Assembly: GCA_007844125.1 (NCBI GenBank)
Contig: CM017573.1
Span: forward strand, 620,001 to 684,000
Source: Sinonovacula constricta
Taxonomy: Eukaryota; Mollusca; Bivalvia; Cardiida; Solecurtidae
Length of the DNA stretch: 64,000 bases
Direction: 5' to 3'
A model generated the notes under the pieces. That model worked only from the letters and a program-made list of their open reading frames with translations, had not been told where the DNA came from and ran no database searches. The position numbers and the translations under genes were made by a program. How positions within the stretch are numbered: position 1 is the first letter of the stretch; every line of letters starts with the position of its first letter. This document shows, in pieces, positions 39,301 to 54,300 of the stretch.

Positions 39301-42300
39301 GCTTCCTAATCAGCATCTACACTATTGGCCTAAGCCTGATCAAACAGCTTCCTAATCAGCATCTACACTATTGGCCTAAGCCTGATCAAACAGCTTCCTA
39401 ATCAGCATCTACACTATTGGCCTAAGCCTGATCAAACAGCTTCCTAATCAGCATCTACACTATTGGCCTAAGCCTGATCAAACAGCTTCCTAATCAGCAT
39501 CTACACTATTGGCCTAAGCCTGATCAAACAGCTTCCTAATCAGCATCTACACTATTGGCCTAAGCCTGATCAAACAGCTTCCTAATCAGCATCTACACTA
39601 TTGGCCTAAGCCTGATCAAACAGCTTCCTAATTAGCATCTACACTATTGGCCTAAGCCTGATCAAACAGCTTCCTAATCAGCATCTACACTATTGGCCTA
39701 AGCCTGATCAATTTGTGTTTAGCAGGCTAAGAGTTAACACCTTACTTGCTGGAAACACCATCCACCCGATTAACATAAAACATACCCCACCCTCATGGTG
39801 TTTCCAGAAGGTAACGGGATAGTTGTGTATGGATAAATGTCAACTTTTCACTCATGATTATGTAATGGTAATTATACTAAAAGATGTATAATTGCAATTC
39901 AACTAGGTTAATCTAGATAAGCAACAAGTACACAAAGCAGTTAACTTACAATTGCTTTTAAATGGCATTTATTTAGATAGGAAGATAAAATGTTATGAAA
40001 TTTTGTTAAAGGATTGTTTGTTTGTTTTATGTTACATCGCACAGACATATGATGGTTTTATTGGTGATGTCCAGCTAATTACTGGTGAAGAAAGACCCCA
40101 GATTTATATCTGGGTAGAGTCACTGGCACATAGCAGGTTAGCAGGAAAAATCACCCTGACTGGGACTTGAATCCCTGCGGTGAAGGGCTGAGGAGTGTCA
40201 AGTCAGCGACTCTAACCACTTGTCCATAGGCGCCCCCTTTCTTGAGGTGTTTGCTAGAGGCAAACAAGTGGGTTGCTTTTATACTTCTAGCAGATTTTCT
40301 ACATTCAATCATAAAAATAAATGTACATATGATTTTCTTGATGAAGGTTTTTTGTCTAATCCATCCTGACTGTCCACTTCCTGGGTAGAACCAGTACTCA
40401 AATAGTGACTACCTGGAGTTTATTAAAGTCATGGCCCAAGAACTAACAGGTTGTTTGGGGTTTTGGACCTGTGATCCTGTGATCCAGAATCCAATCTTTT
40501 CAACATGCTGCAAAAGCTCAAGTGGTAGAGCATCAGCTTGTGGATTGGAAGGTCGCCGGTTCAAACCCTGGCCAGGTCAAACCCTGGCCAGGTCAAACCA
40601 AAGACTTTAAAGTTGATAGAAAAACTTAGACTTAAAGTGTGAGCTTATGCAGAAATTATGCCTTATTTTCCCCTAAACAGTGGAAAAAATATTGTTACAT
40701 GCATTTGATATAGACAAACTGTCAGATACCCCATTTAACCACAAGTCCATGGCGAATGTGCAAGTTGTGTTCCTTGGTAGCCCAGTTGGTAAAGCATCGG
40801 CTCCAGTTATGGGGGGCCCAGAGTTCAAACCCAGGCAGTGAGATACCAGTCTTAAAAAATGGTAGTGGTTTAGCTCTATTACATACGCTGAAGCAAATAT
40901 AAGGTTGTTCCACAACTGGTTGGCCCAGTGTCAGGATAATGTGACTGGGTGTATCATGCCAGGTGTTCAAGGCATGCTATATGCAGTGAAGGCAGCACGA
41001 TAAATGCTTCAGGTGGACACTGTCACCAGTTAACGGAACTACTGATGTTGGGATGATAAACCCAGACAAAGAAACCAAAGTGGAACCATCAGTTAACCAT
41101 AATTTTACTGATTTCTTGTGTAATGATGCTTTAAGTCCTAAACATACATTGAATATTAGCAGTTTCAGTTTAGTGATGAGGGACTATTTAATAGTTTATT
41201 ATGGTATGATACATAACTTAAGTTAACTGGAGCATGAAACATGGTTTGGTATCAAAACTGTCACCATGGAAACTCAAATGTTGATAGTCAAGCAGACGAC
41301 TAAAGTATGGTTTGATGTAAAGAAAGAAAATAGTAATGTAAACATTGTAGAAGAAATATATTTGGACAATTGGATGTGAGCTTGAAGTTGTATTTTATTA
41401 CGATTTTCTGTAAACAGGATTCTCTGATTTTGTGAGTAGGATAGTTTTCTTTGCATATTATAGATAATTTGATAATGGTATTGTTTGTAAAAATGTGCAA
41501 ATATTAGGGACCAAGGTTAAGCCTCATTAAAATAACTGCTTATTTCCTCCCATTTATCCATGAACTACACCTATTGTTTTATCAATTTCATTTGCATGTA
41601 ATTGCTTATTTACTAAAATATGCAAATAAGCTTTATTAGCATAATTTATGCAAGCATATATGAGTCCCTTCCCATTTCATACCAGGAACTCCACCCATTG
41701 ATATTGTGTGGGTCCATAACAACCGAGAAATCCCGCCCACTGACCCAGTTTGTCGCATGGTCTCCGATGGCAATGTCCACCAGCTGTTAATTCCAGAAGT
41801 GTTTCCTGAAGATGAAGGAGAGTATGTGTGTGAAGCCTACAATGCTTACGGAGACACAGACACTTTCTGTAGACTGAAGGTTCATGAAGGTAGGTTGACA
41901 TTTTATATTTTCAGTTCCGGGCTGCAAAATACCAAAGTCTTTAACAATGGTTGTTGTAAAGCTTCCTTGCTAACGTTCAAGCAAATATAAGGGTAGTTCC
42001 CCGACTGGTTGGCCCGGTGTCAGACTAATGTGACGTGGTGTGGTATCATGCCAGGTGTTCACAGCATGCTATGCACAGTGAAGGCAGCATTATATCTGTT
42101 TCAAGTGGACACTGTACAGGTAACTGATTACTGTTGGTGGGACTATAAACCCAACAAACATTTTGAATTTGATAAGATGGACAGAAAGGTGGATGGTGGT
42201 GGTGGTTATGACTTTTAAACAATTCTGGTCATATTGCAACACCAATATATAATTCTGGTCATATTGCGACACCAATATATAATTCTGGTCATATTGCGAC

Positions 42301-45300
42301 ACCAATATATAATTCTGGTCATATTGCGACACCAATATATAATTCTGGTCATATTGCAACACCAATATATAATTGGTTGAGGTAGATCCAATCAATTGTT
42401 GTCTAGGTAGAACCACCAGCACTCACATCTGAAAAACCAACTTACATTAAATCTCTCAACCAGACCCTGCAATGAAGGGCTACAGAGTTATATGTCAGTG
42501 ACTTTAACTCCTTGGCAATCATGATGATGGTGATGATATAAGTGGTGATAATGATGATTACAATGATATGATAAGGAATGTTAACCAGAACTAAATTCAG
42601 TACCTGATAAATGTAACAATCAAATTAAGTTTATAAGACCAGAAGACATCAAAGCTTTCCTGTGCTAATACACAATTACGTCATCAGTTAGTTTTCTTTT
42701 TTTACTTTTTACTTCTGTCCTCTTTCTTTTTTCTGTCCTCTTTCTTATTTCTTGACTTTTACTTTCTTTATAACTTCATGACCTTTCCTTTCTGTCAACT
42801 TTCTTTTTCTTTGAGCTTTTATTTCTGTCATCTACCTGTTCCTTGTTTTACATAAAACATCAAATCATTATCAGATACCATTTACATTCCTAAACCATAA
42901 CCATTAAAAACCTGATCATCTTTCAATGCCATTTTAGTACAAAATCAAAAGGAAATAAAACCCTTAACATTTAAAACCCAATAATTCTTCAGTACAACCC
43001 ATAGAAAAAGAGAATGAAGAATAAAAGAAAGATGATTTACTTTAAGTCTTTATTTAGCTTTAATTACTGTCAAGATTTTTATCTCAATTGGGACTTACTT
43101 GATAATTATACGTACCTGAAAATCAATTATTTGGTCGAAATTGGACTCACATTAAATCCTTAGTGATCCAGGTAGATGGCAGAGGTATATGTCTGATATA
43201 GGATATGGAAAGTTAAAGGGACCAATCTAAAATATAGTTTTTTGTTTGGGGGCCTTTTGACAAGCCTCCAATCTTTCAGTCATATAGTCAGTAGGAGATG
43301 TTGTCCTCTTGAAGGAAATGCTGTGCTGTGTTCAGTATGCTAGTATGCCATATCCACCTATCATGATACCACATACCCTGCCATGATTTACGGCTGTGTC
43401 ATTTTATCCTGACACTGAGGCGCTCCATCATGGAACTTGACTTATAAGTTGAGAGTAAGCTGGTGAAGTTATTCTACTACCATTTTATGTAAAACAGTTA
43501 TCTGTCTCAGCCAGGTTTTGAACATGGGACCTAGGAACAAAACTTAAGTTAATAAATGAGCTACTAATTTACAAGGCTCCAAATTGGTATGCAACTTTCT
43601 ATTTTTATTTTGGTTTTTAAAATGAAAACATTTCCTAAGCTAAGGCCCATATTTATGTACTATTCTTATTTTAGTAATGAATTTCACAATATTTTCAAGA
43701 CATATTCAGCTACATGTCACAAATTTTGTCTGATACTTTGCTTCTTTCAGCCTAAATTCACATTTAATCTACATACTATTACTAAGGCTAAGGTTGTTAG
43801 TATGAAAATGTTGACTTGAGATCAAACCAAACTCTTTTAGCCCACTTCACCCAAAGGTTGTTTGTATGAAAATGGTGACTTGAGATCAAGCCATAATCTT
43901 TCAGCCTACTTCACGCAAAGGTTGTTTGTGTGAAAATGGTGACTTGAGATCAAGCCATAATCTTTCAGCCTACTTCACCCAAAGCCTACTCTATGGGTTG
44001 TTTGTTGAAACACTATGGCCTGTAACAATAACTGTCAAAAGATTTGTGATACTAATAATATAAATCCTGATCAGCAGCTACATTACCTACATCTACATAC
44101 ACCTACATGTATCAGTGGTAGCAGGTCTGGATCTAAAATATTTTGCTGAGTGTTTTCATGTTTTGCTCAGCAGGCTAAGAGTCAACTTTCAAACTAGTAA
44201 AAATTGCAATAGTTGATAACTGGTTGTATTTGAAGACATTTTAGTGTCTTCTTTGACAAATATAGGTTTAAAAGTCATGCCTGCTAAGTGTATGGACATA
44301 TTACATATTAGAACAAACATTAAAGTTTCTGACATCTGGAGTTTGGTGGAGTGGCCCCTGTCTAATGTGTCCGAAACAGACTTACAATGTCTTGACCCCA
44401 TATGGCCTCTGTGTAAATTCATATTAAGTTGAAAGGTTCCACCTTAAACAACTTTAAACTAACTTGTCACATGTTCTACACCTATTAGACTTAAGGTCTA
44501 TTTGTCCTTTTTTAAGGATGGGATTGGATTTGCCGGCATTTTTGCCGATACTGTGCAGCGACATTTCAATCATTATAGCACAGGGGCACTTATGAGGTGC
44601 CCAGAGACTGAACCCAGCTGGTCCATTTAACTGACACCAATGAGTCAGGCTTAATGCTGTCCCTTTAGCCCCGAGCATTAGGAGGGAAGCAACTACTACC
44701 AACTTTAAAGTCTTAGGTTTGCCCCGACTGGGGTTTGAACCCACGACCTCCTGATCCACATGCCAATGCTCTACCAACTGAGCTATTGCTGCCGGCTCTA
44801 CTTTTCAAAGGAAATAATATTGAGTTATTGTCATGACCTTTATGCTCGCGATGGTACTGGTTAAGGTTAACTTATTGAAAACTATCAGAGATAGTCATTT
44901 CATGCTCAAAATCCTTGTTAACTTTCAAAAGAAAAACCCATTTTCATCAACTTGTAACTCCTCAATCCCTCAAGGAAAGGGTTTGAGTCCTTGTTCAGGG
45001 AAATCTTTCATGTGAGGAGGTTTTGCAACTGGTGGTTCTACTTAGACAATATTGTTTATTTTCCTCCACCAATAATTTTGTCTGTGTTTTGTTATTTTTT
45101 TGTTAGGACCTTTTGTAAAAAACATGAGAGTAGTCATTTAAAAATTAGAATGCTTGTTCATAATTGACACAAGTGGAACACATTTCAAAAGTGCAGGTAA
45201 CTGTAATAAACGTTTTGTCAGTCATGCTCCTTTTTTATCTTGGAATTTTCAATGCTTTTTGCAAGTTTACTGCTAACATAAAACTATCCACCCCTGAAAA

Positions 45301-48300
45301 ACAAGGAGCGCTGACAGCTTTTGTTTGTTTATGTTGTTTTCTCATCTGTCAATTTTGCTGTAAATATTATTGACATATTTGAACAAAATTTGAGGTATGC
45401 AAAAAAAGTTGTAAATGTGTACCAGTATGTCCCTTTAATAGAGAAATTTAAAGAAACTTGAGCCTGTAGTTACATGATATCCCAGCTGCCATAAGTTCAA
45501 TGGCTGCCTTCATTAGCTGCCTAAAGGCTATCCACACCAGATCGTTAAATAACAATAAGTAGAAATGTAAAAAAATGTGTGTGTTTTTTTTCTGGAACAC
45601 CTGGATTAATTGACTTAATTTTTAAGCAGTTATTGAAACCAAGAAAAAGAAGAAATAAATTTTGGATAATATTTCTGAATGAAAGCAATGTCACTATTTA
45701 GTACCTACAGTAGTTAATTCAGTATTCGTCCATAATGTCTGTTAAAGCAAATTGATTATAAAATTTACGTTGCATTACAAAACAAAAGAATGTACATCTA
45801 GTAAATTCATGATTCTTTGAGCTTACAATGTCACAGCAAGAGCTCTAACCGTGAGTAAACTGGAAACTTAAGTCTAACCCCATCACCTAATTAAGCAAAA
45901 ATAATAACAAATGTAATGTCTATGGCACATGCTTTTATTTGCTTCATTTGTTTGTATTGTTTATCCAGTTTATTTATTTTTTGGGTTTATCGTCCCACCA
46001 ACAGTATTTCAGTTATCTAGAGACGGTGTCCACTTGAAGCAGATATAGTGCTGCCTTCACTGTGTATAGCATGCTGTGAACACCTGGCATGATACCACAC
46101 CCAGTCACATTATCCTGACACTGGGCCAACCAGTCGTGGAACTACCCTTATCCTTGCTTGAGCGTTAGCAGGGGAGCTATGCCACTACCATTTTTAACGA
46201 CTTTGGTATGTCGCGTCCCGGGACCAAACCCGGGGCCTGTCGTACCTGGAGCCGCTTTCCAGTTTATCTTTAAAGAAAGTAGCAGGGGTTGTCTGTGATA
46301 TAGTCACCGACTTGTAACTCCTCAACCCCTTGCTGTGAGGGGTCAAGTCAATATCTGGGCAAGAACTTTCATGGGGGAAGTCTTCCAGCTGACTGACAGT
46401 GCCCCAGAGGTTCTAACACAACATTTATGTGGGATCTTCCTTCACAAACAATTAGCTAGATATGCTAATGTGACCATCTTGTGTTTGTGGGATGTAACAA
46501 AAACAATCTAATAACAAAAACAACAGCACATTTATTTCAGTTGTAATTTCTAACCTATATTAAGCAACCTGAAAACAATAATTTTTTATTAAAATTCAAA
46601 CAGTGTTTTCTTATATTGTGAGTAGGGCCTCTTTAAAACATGTTTTCATATACTGGTAAGACCAGCATCGCACTGCGAGATTATTAGTAGAATAATGTCA
46701 GTCTGTTGATGTGATTGTAATATAATATGGATTTATTTTGAAAGTAAGTTTATTTTTATTTTTAGTATCACAAAATATTTAATTGTTAAGACATGAATCA
46801 AACACGTATAGAGATAAGTTAACAGTCTCACCAACATGTATATTATTACAACTGTATAGCTAAAATTGTCTTTTTCATCAAATTTATGAATGTTGCAAAG
46901 AAAATAAGCAAAAAAAAACAAAAAAACTTTTTTTTCTCTTATACAGTTTTATAAACCTTTTACCTTCTCTTTGAATTATTCAATCAGTTCAGAGTTTTTC
47001 CTTTCAGATGATTTTTCCTTTGTAACATTGCACAAACATAATTATAGTCATTGGCAAAGAGTTATTATAAACCATCATGACTTAAAATAATAATTGAAAT
47101 AATTGAAGATAAATGATATATTTGATCAATTCATATTATAGTTTTTGGAGAACTGAGAGATTGTTGATGGGATAAATCCCCAAAAATATTATTCATAGTA
47201 ATGTATGTAAATGGTATTTAAACTTAAATTTGTTTTGTTAATAGTGCTTATAACATTTCTTGTGTAACTTTACCTTTCAATATTAACTTTAATATCAGAT
47301 TTTATTATTTAGATTTATCCCTTATTGGTATTTTCATGATGTAGTGTAGTACAATATGAAGATATTAACTTACAACAAAACTTCTAAGTTGACACCCATT
47401 TTCATATGGAGTTATTGTCCACTTAAAAAGCCCAGTGGGTGGAGTCACTGACTATCATCTCTGAAACCTTGGCAATCTTGTGATATAGGTTCAAGTCTCG
47501 GTCTAGGCCAGAGATTTCTGATGGACATAGTCCACGGTCAACCAGTGTGTAATTAAGACTGTAATCTGAATCTTTGTTTGTTCTTTTGGTGTTGCTCTTT
47601 GCGGGTTGGGTGGGGTTAACATTTTACTTAATTTTTCTCTCATCAAGCTGCATTTATTAATAACACAATGTGTTATTTATTTGCTTTCAAATTAATGGTA
47701 CATGCAATAATTGACAGGACATTGCCAGAGTCTCAACAACAGATAGAGGAGATTTTGGTTTGACTGCTTCCATACAGAGCTTTAGATTTTGATACACTAT
47801 TTGCCTAAGGCTAATCATCAACTGATCAGCATAAAGCCAAAAAAAGCTGAAAATGTGGTAATCCTGACCAGACTGTTCCAGGAAAATAAATTTTCATTAG
47901 TAGTTGTTGATCGTTTGTGATCCTAATTAGACAGATCCTCCTAGCAAGGCTAAACACTGGTTGTCTTGGTCAAACTGTTCATAACTAGCGGCCTAAGGGC
48001 CAAGTCGTAAATCCTCCTTTAATTGCCCTTGAAATTGATACATTCATGATAACAACCAGTAATTTAGCTAAGAACCTGACCCATCCAATTGTTGATCTAT
48101 ACAACAGGGGAGTTAACTGCAATGTAGCATCTGCATACAAAATGCCTTCCCAATTATTGCAATTTTAACTAGGAATTTCAAAAGGTTATAATTACTGTTT
48201 TACCATACACTTTATTTTAAATGCCTCCTCTATATCTGTCTTCTCTCTCTAGCACAGTACTTATTTGTGACAATCAAGGTAAAATAACATGTAAGAAAGT

Positions 48301-51300
48301 ATTTTTTAATTGTAACTTGAATACAATTTAAAAAGTGTTTAAATATTTCTTCTACCAAAGCAGAAAAAGTTTAATGATCTGACAAACAAATAAAAAGCAT
48401 ATGCAGATTATGGCATGCAATGTCACTATATAAATTCCATATTCTTATACATTATTAGCTTTTAATTTATATCTGTTAATCTATATGGAGTGCAAGTGAT
48501 AAAAGATTTGTAACTCTCCTGACTCCTGGATCTTGTACTGCATAGGTCTGAATCCCAGTCAGAGAGAAGAACTTAATATAATAAGGTTATCTAGCTGACC
48601 TAAAGTTAGCTGATGGTTTTACCCAGACATTTATCCATAAGTTAAAAAATGGAAAAATAAAAAAAAAGTAAGCAAACACACAAAAAAGAAACACCCAATA
48701 ATTGTCTATCCTGCAACAACATTCATTTGATGTTGTTGCTTTTTTTTATTAATGATGATTGACCATTTACAAAATTTAATGTAAGTGTCAGTGTTTTATA
48801 TCAATACAAACCAGAGCTTACTGACATATATGGTGTGTTTATTATAATATTTACGGCAATGTAGCTTTAACACTACATTGAGCTCTAAATTCAGTTTCAG
48901 CTTTACTTACCTGTACCTGCTCTATGGTTCAAGGTAAGGTGAGCTGGGTATATTCTAGAATTCAGTAGAGAGGGAGATATAGTATTTCCATGTTTGATTT
49001 AAATAACGAGTTATCTCTTGAAAAGCTGTGAGATTGTTATATTGTGAAAACTGGTGAGTTTGTTATATTGTGAAAACTAGTTATTTTATTACATTGTGAA
49101 AACTTGTGAGTTTGTTATATTGTGAAAACTTGTGTTATATTGTGAAAACTTGTTAGTGTTATATTGTGAAAACTTCTGAGTTTGTTATATTGTGAAAACT
49201 TGTGAGTGTTATATTGTGAAAACATGTGAGTGTTATATTGTGAAAACTTGTGAGTGTTATATTGTGAAAACTTGTTAGTGTTATATTGTGAAAACTTGTG
49301 AGTTTGTTATATTGTGAAAACTGGTGAGTTTGTTATATTGTGAAAACTAGTTATTTTATTACATTGTGAAAACTTGTGAGTTTGTTATATTGTGAAAACA
49401 TGTGAGTGTTATATTGTGAAAAGTTGTGAGTGTTATATTGTGAAAACTTAGTGTTATATTGTGAAAACTTGTGAGTTTGTTATATTGTGAAAACTTGTGA
49501 GTGTTATATTGTGAAAACTTGTGAGTGTTATATTGTGAAAACTTGTGAGTTTGTTATATTGTGAAAACTTGTGAGTGTTATATTGTGAAAACTTGTGAGT
49601 GTTATATTGTGAAAACTTGTGAGTTTGTTATATTGTGAAAACTAGTTATTGTTATATTGTGAAAACTTGTGAGTTTGTTATATTGTGAAAACTTGTGAGT
49701 TTGTTATATTGTGAAAACTTGTGAGTGTTATATTGTGAAAACTTGTGAGTTTGTTATATTGTGAAAACTTGTGAGTGTTATATTGTGGAAACTTGTGAGT
49801 GTTATATTGTGAAAACTTGTGAGTGTTATATTGTGAAAACTTGTTAGTGTTATATTGTGAAAACTTGTGAGTTTGTTATATTGTGAAAACTTGTGAGTGT
49901 AATATTGTGAAAACTTGTGAGTGTTATATTGTGGAAACTTGTGAGTGTTATATTGTGAAAACTTGTGAGTGTTATATTGTGAAAACTTGTTAGTGTTATA
50001 TTGTGAAAACTTGTGAGTGTTATATTGTGAAAACTTGTGAGTGTGTGTGTATGTGCCCCCTCCCCAAATGGTACTCAAACCCTCATTTCTAAGACGAAGT
50101 GTCATGTTAAATATATATGTATATTTACCTTTTATATATATTTCGAGAGACAATTACATTCAGGGATATAACATTTAAAATCCATTGTAGCTGATACATA
50201 AGTACTAACTTATGTTTTTTAAGATTTGTGGTTGTTCACTGCATTGCTGTTGTTTTTAATCATAGTTGTGTTCAAAGCTTAAGCAATTATTATTAACAAT
50301 ATTTTTTGCTTTGAACAGTACTTTACTATTTGAACTTTTTGCTGATAATATCCTTTTATTGACCTGAACAATTTGCAATAAAATGAACATTTCCAACACT
50401 TAAAGAAAACACTGGCCACAATTGCTCAAGTGGTAGAGCATCCGCTTGCGGATCGGGAGGTCGCAGGTTAAAACTCCAGCCGGGTCATTGCTGTCAGTAA
50501 AATGAACCGGCTGGGTTCAATCCCTTGGCACCTCATAATTGCTATAATGATAGAAATGTTGCTGAACAGTATGAGCAAAAATGCCAGCAAATCCCATCCC
50601 ATCCCCTTAAGGGAAACAAATACTCTTTTAACCCGGAGTAGATCACAATGTTCAGTAAGTTATTTCCTGATTATTTATGATAAAGTCTTAAAGTGAGGAC
50701 ATATACAAGAACAAGCAATATGTACAGATTGATAACACCACAGTTACAATTTATTACTGTTGTAAATGCCAGGTTTATGTTGTTTTTCATCTTGAGTCAA
50801 CACAATGGTTAAGGAACAACACCCTGCATAATTTATTCTAGATGAATTTTTCCAGATAACAGCTCTGGTTTTGAAGGGCTTTTCATGTGATGGCAATACA
50901 GTGCATGAAAGTGAGAGAATGTACAATGATCTTATTGTTTGTGTTATGAATAACTAAATCTTAATCGACACCGCCCAAAAATATTATTGTGATTCTACCT
51001 CTGCTGCTTCAACTGTTCCTTTTACTTAGCTTGCTATTCTTACTGTTGCTACTTCTACTGTTGCAGTTAGATTTGCTGCCTTGTAACTCCTCAGCCCCTC
51101 AACACCTTGGTTTGAGTCCCAGAGTGAGATCTTGTATATTGGTAGATCTTCATGCTGACCTGTGGTGGGCCATGTGGTTCTACCAAGACATATATCTTCA
51201 GTCTTCCTTCCACCAATTATAAGCTGGACATCAGCATTAAGACCTTTATAGTCTCAGCATGTTATAAACAGAAATCAAACAAAACAAAATATTGTTGCTT

Positions 51301-54300
51301 GCTGATGTGGCTGCTACTTCACTTATTAAAGAAAATTACCATTTTACCACAACCATTTGAGCAGTAACAACCATCACTGCCACCACAATGGAGTCACTTT
51401 CCACCTCTTGAACAACTTTCAGTTCTAGAAGCCTAACTTCCTCTACAACATTATTAACACAATTAGTACCATCATGAAAACTTCAAATTTAACACTACTC
51501 TAACCTTGTCATCAACTACAGTGGATTCCTATCACCACCACCCCCACCACCACCACCCCCACCACCACACCATTACCACCACCATTTCTACCACTAATAC
51601 CACCACTATTACCACCACCAATACTAGCACCACCACCACTACTTGCACCACCACTACAACTACCACTGCCACTATCTTTACCAACACCACCACCTCTACT
51701 TCTGTCACTACTACCACAACCACTTCTTCCCTCACCATCACCACTATTTGCACCACTACTACCACAACCACTTCTTCCCTCACAATCACCACTATTTGCA
51801 CCACTACTACCACAACCACTTCTTCCCTCACCACCACCTCTACTTCTGTCACTACAACCACAACCACTGCTTCCCTCACCACCACCTCTACTTGTGTCAC
51901 TACTACCACAACCACTTCTTCCCTCACCACCACCTCTACTTCTGTCACTACTACCACAACCACTTCTTCCCTCACCACCACCTCTACTTCTGTCACTACT
52001 ACCACAACCACTTCTTCCCTCACCACCACCTCTACTTCTGTCACTACTACCACAACCACTTCTTCCCTCACCACCACCTCTACTTCTGTCACTACTACCA
52101 CAACCACTTCTTCCATCACAATCACCACTATCAGCACCACCTAACACTAAATCTCCCCAAACCACAACAGACACTTGTACAAGTTGTAGCCAGAGCTTCA
52201 ACTATCCATACCATCATAAAACTACCAGCCTTGATTTCTCATGGGCCTTTTCTGTATGTAATGAAATCTTTGTTAGATGTGTTATAAAATACAACTTAAT
52301 GCCTGGTAATGATGGAGATGCTGGTATTTGTAAGGTCCCAGATGTGAAAAGTAATAACCAGTGAAGTTGTGATGTCATTTGTGTGAGGGCGTGAGAGTAA
52401 ACAATATATTGTGTTAAACTAGTGCAGTTCATTGAGGGATTTAAAGAAGTGGGTTTTTTAGTTACTTGGATAGGTGATGATTCAATTATAATGTGGAGTT
52501 AGTTATGAGTGTCAGTTGTACATTGTACGTGTTGAGTTTCATTTTTTGTGTAAAACAGAGTGTAGTATTTTTTTTTCTAGATTTGAGTGTGTGTTTTTTT
52601 AACCTCCTCAGGTTCAGTAACAATTTATAATGACAAACTGGAATTCTTCTTTATTTAATTTTTATCGTTTTCTTTTTCCATAATTGGGATAATCTAAAAC
52701 TGCAAACAGAGTTTTAGAAATGAAACAACTAAGTTAAGCATTACTTATCATAATAAGAGCCATTGTTGAGAAATAGTAAATTATTAATTTTTAATGAGTT
52801 GAAGTTCAACACCCAGAAACTTATGTTCTTTCTGTCATTGGATTTTAACCACCTTCAACCATCTGGCATATGTACTCTTGGTGGATTGACATTCAATTGA
52901 AGTTATGAAGCATGTTTTAAGATTGATAGGTTATACAAAAAACCCATTTTCATCAACTTCTAGACTGATCTCCTTTTGTTTCTTATAACTTAATTAGAAC
53001 TTAATATACTAAATATAAAACTTATATAAGGAAATTCTTTTTTGGATTATTTAGCACTTTTATTCAATACATTAATCAAACTTTCTAAAAGTAAAACTTC
53101 TGTTAATAAGCCAATCTTCACTGTAAGGCTTCATACATGTATTCATAAAGCTGTATATTTTAGACACATATATCTGTGATAATGTATGTATTTACAGCCC
53201 CCAGTTATTTATGACATTTTCATAAGAGGGTGGTTAACTGTCATCAATCACATGGCTGGTTTAGTTGAATAAAAGCACAGCAAGCACTGTAGTATAGACT
53301 GCTTTGGAAATGTAGGCATATTTAAAAACATAACTGACCCCTCTAAAACTACAAATCTGTAGGGTTGCCTGTGGCCAAGCGGTTAGACTCCCTTGTAACT
53401 CCTCAGCCTCTCACCACATGGGTTCGGGTCCGGTCGGGGCGAGGACTTTCACGTGGGGAGGTTTTCTACCCATACACATCTGGTGTCTGAAGTCTTTCTC
53501 CACCAACAACAAGCTGGTTGTCACCAATATGACCATAGTTATGTCAGTGGGATGTAAAAAAACAAGGCAAAACAAGCAAATCTACTTTCTATGTAGTAAA
53601 CAATACCAGAATGGATGCTGTGTTTCTATTTGCTCTGAATTGTGCTTTGTTTAAAAAAAAGTTCATTTAGTTTTGCAGATTATTAATCACATATGTATCT
53701 ATATTAAACAGGCTAGACATCCTATCATATCAAATTATGAAAAGTGCTGATTGAATAGGGGAAGTTTTATGATGTAACAATTAAAGGAATGCAAAAAACT
53801 GGTCACTTGAAATTGTTCCATAGGTAAATTGATTGCTCAACACACTGGAAAGCAGGCAAGTCTTCAGCGGCCAAATAACTACCTCTTCTAAATATTATAT
53901 AGATTATACATTGGGACAAATGTATACACTAATCACAAACATCTGATTTTAGAAACTATTATATTGAACATGCCATCCTGACCATATTTTTTGCATTTTA
54001 CCTAAAATTAGGTCTAAAATAAGTGCTTTCAGATGTGACCAAAATGTACTGAGTTCAAAATTTAGTCCCAGTTATGTATTTTTTCAAATGTTCTGTGATT
54101 TAAATCTAAAGCCCAATTGAAAACCTGGTATAGTGCCACAGATAGCAGTGAGGCCCGCACAGAATATCGCATATATCTTAGCCTATTGTATAGTGCATAG
54201 GCAGTGGAACACTTATTCTAATTACATTTTCTCCCTCCTTACCTCTAGTCACTGAGTTATATTCCAGTGCGGTGTTGTTCAATCATAAATCTGCATTTTA

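Larger units (their letters stand above)
32672..41685 (+). other. MYLK intron (9 kb) and its contents
   Basis: Contains a diverged repeat pair (33190-33355 and 33790-33945), a partial tRNA-like head near 33540-33620, GATCAG-type dispersed fragments (34230-35170), SINE B inverted copies (35880 and 40015), the hAT-like element (36595-37905), the 46-bp array (38001-39710), a SINE C head (40505) and a SINE A copy (40768). The stretches 35180-35875, 36115-36590 and 41080-41680 show nothing organised. Confidence 0.6.

Noticed and set aside
8443..39710. CRISPR-like regularity of the 36-bp and 46-bp repeats
   Set aside because: Units are directly abutting without unique spacers, in a clearly eukaryotic context.
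6783..50640. tRNA genes, because of good A and B boxes (for example 44725-44796 minus, 6783-6855, 50412-50480)
   Set aside because: Each tRNA-like head continues into a shared SINE body present in several copies, and the heads do not form a complete cloverleaf with a proper acceptor stem.
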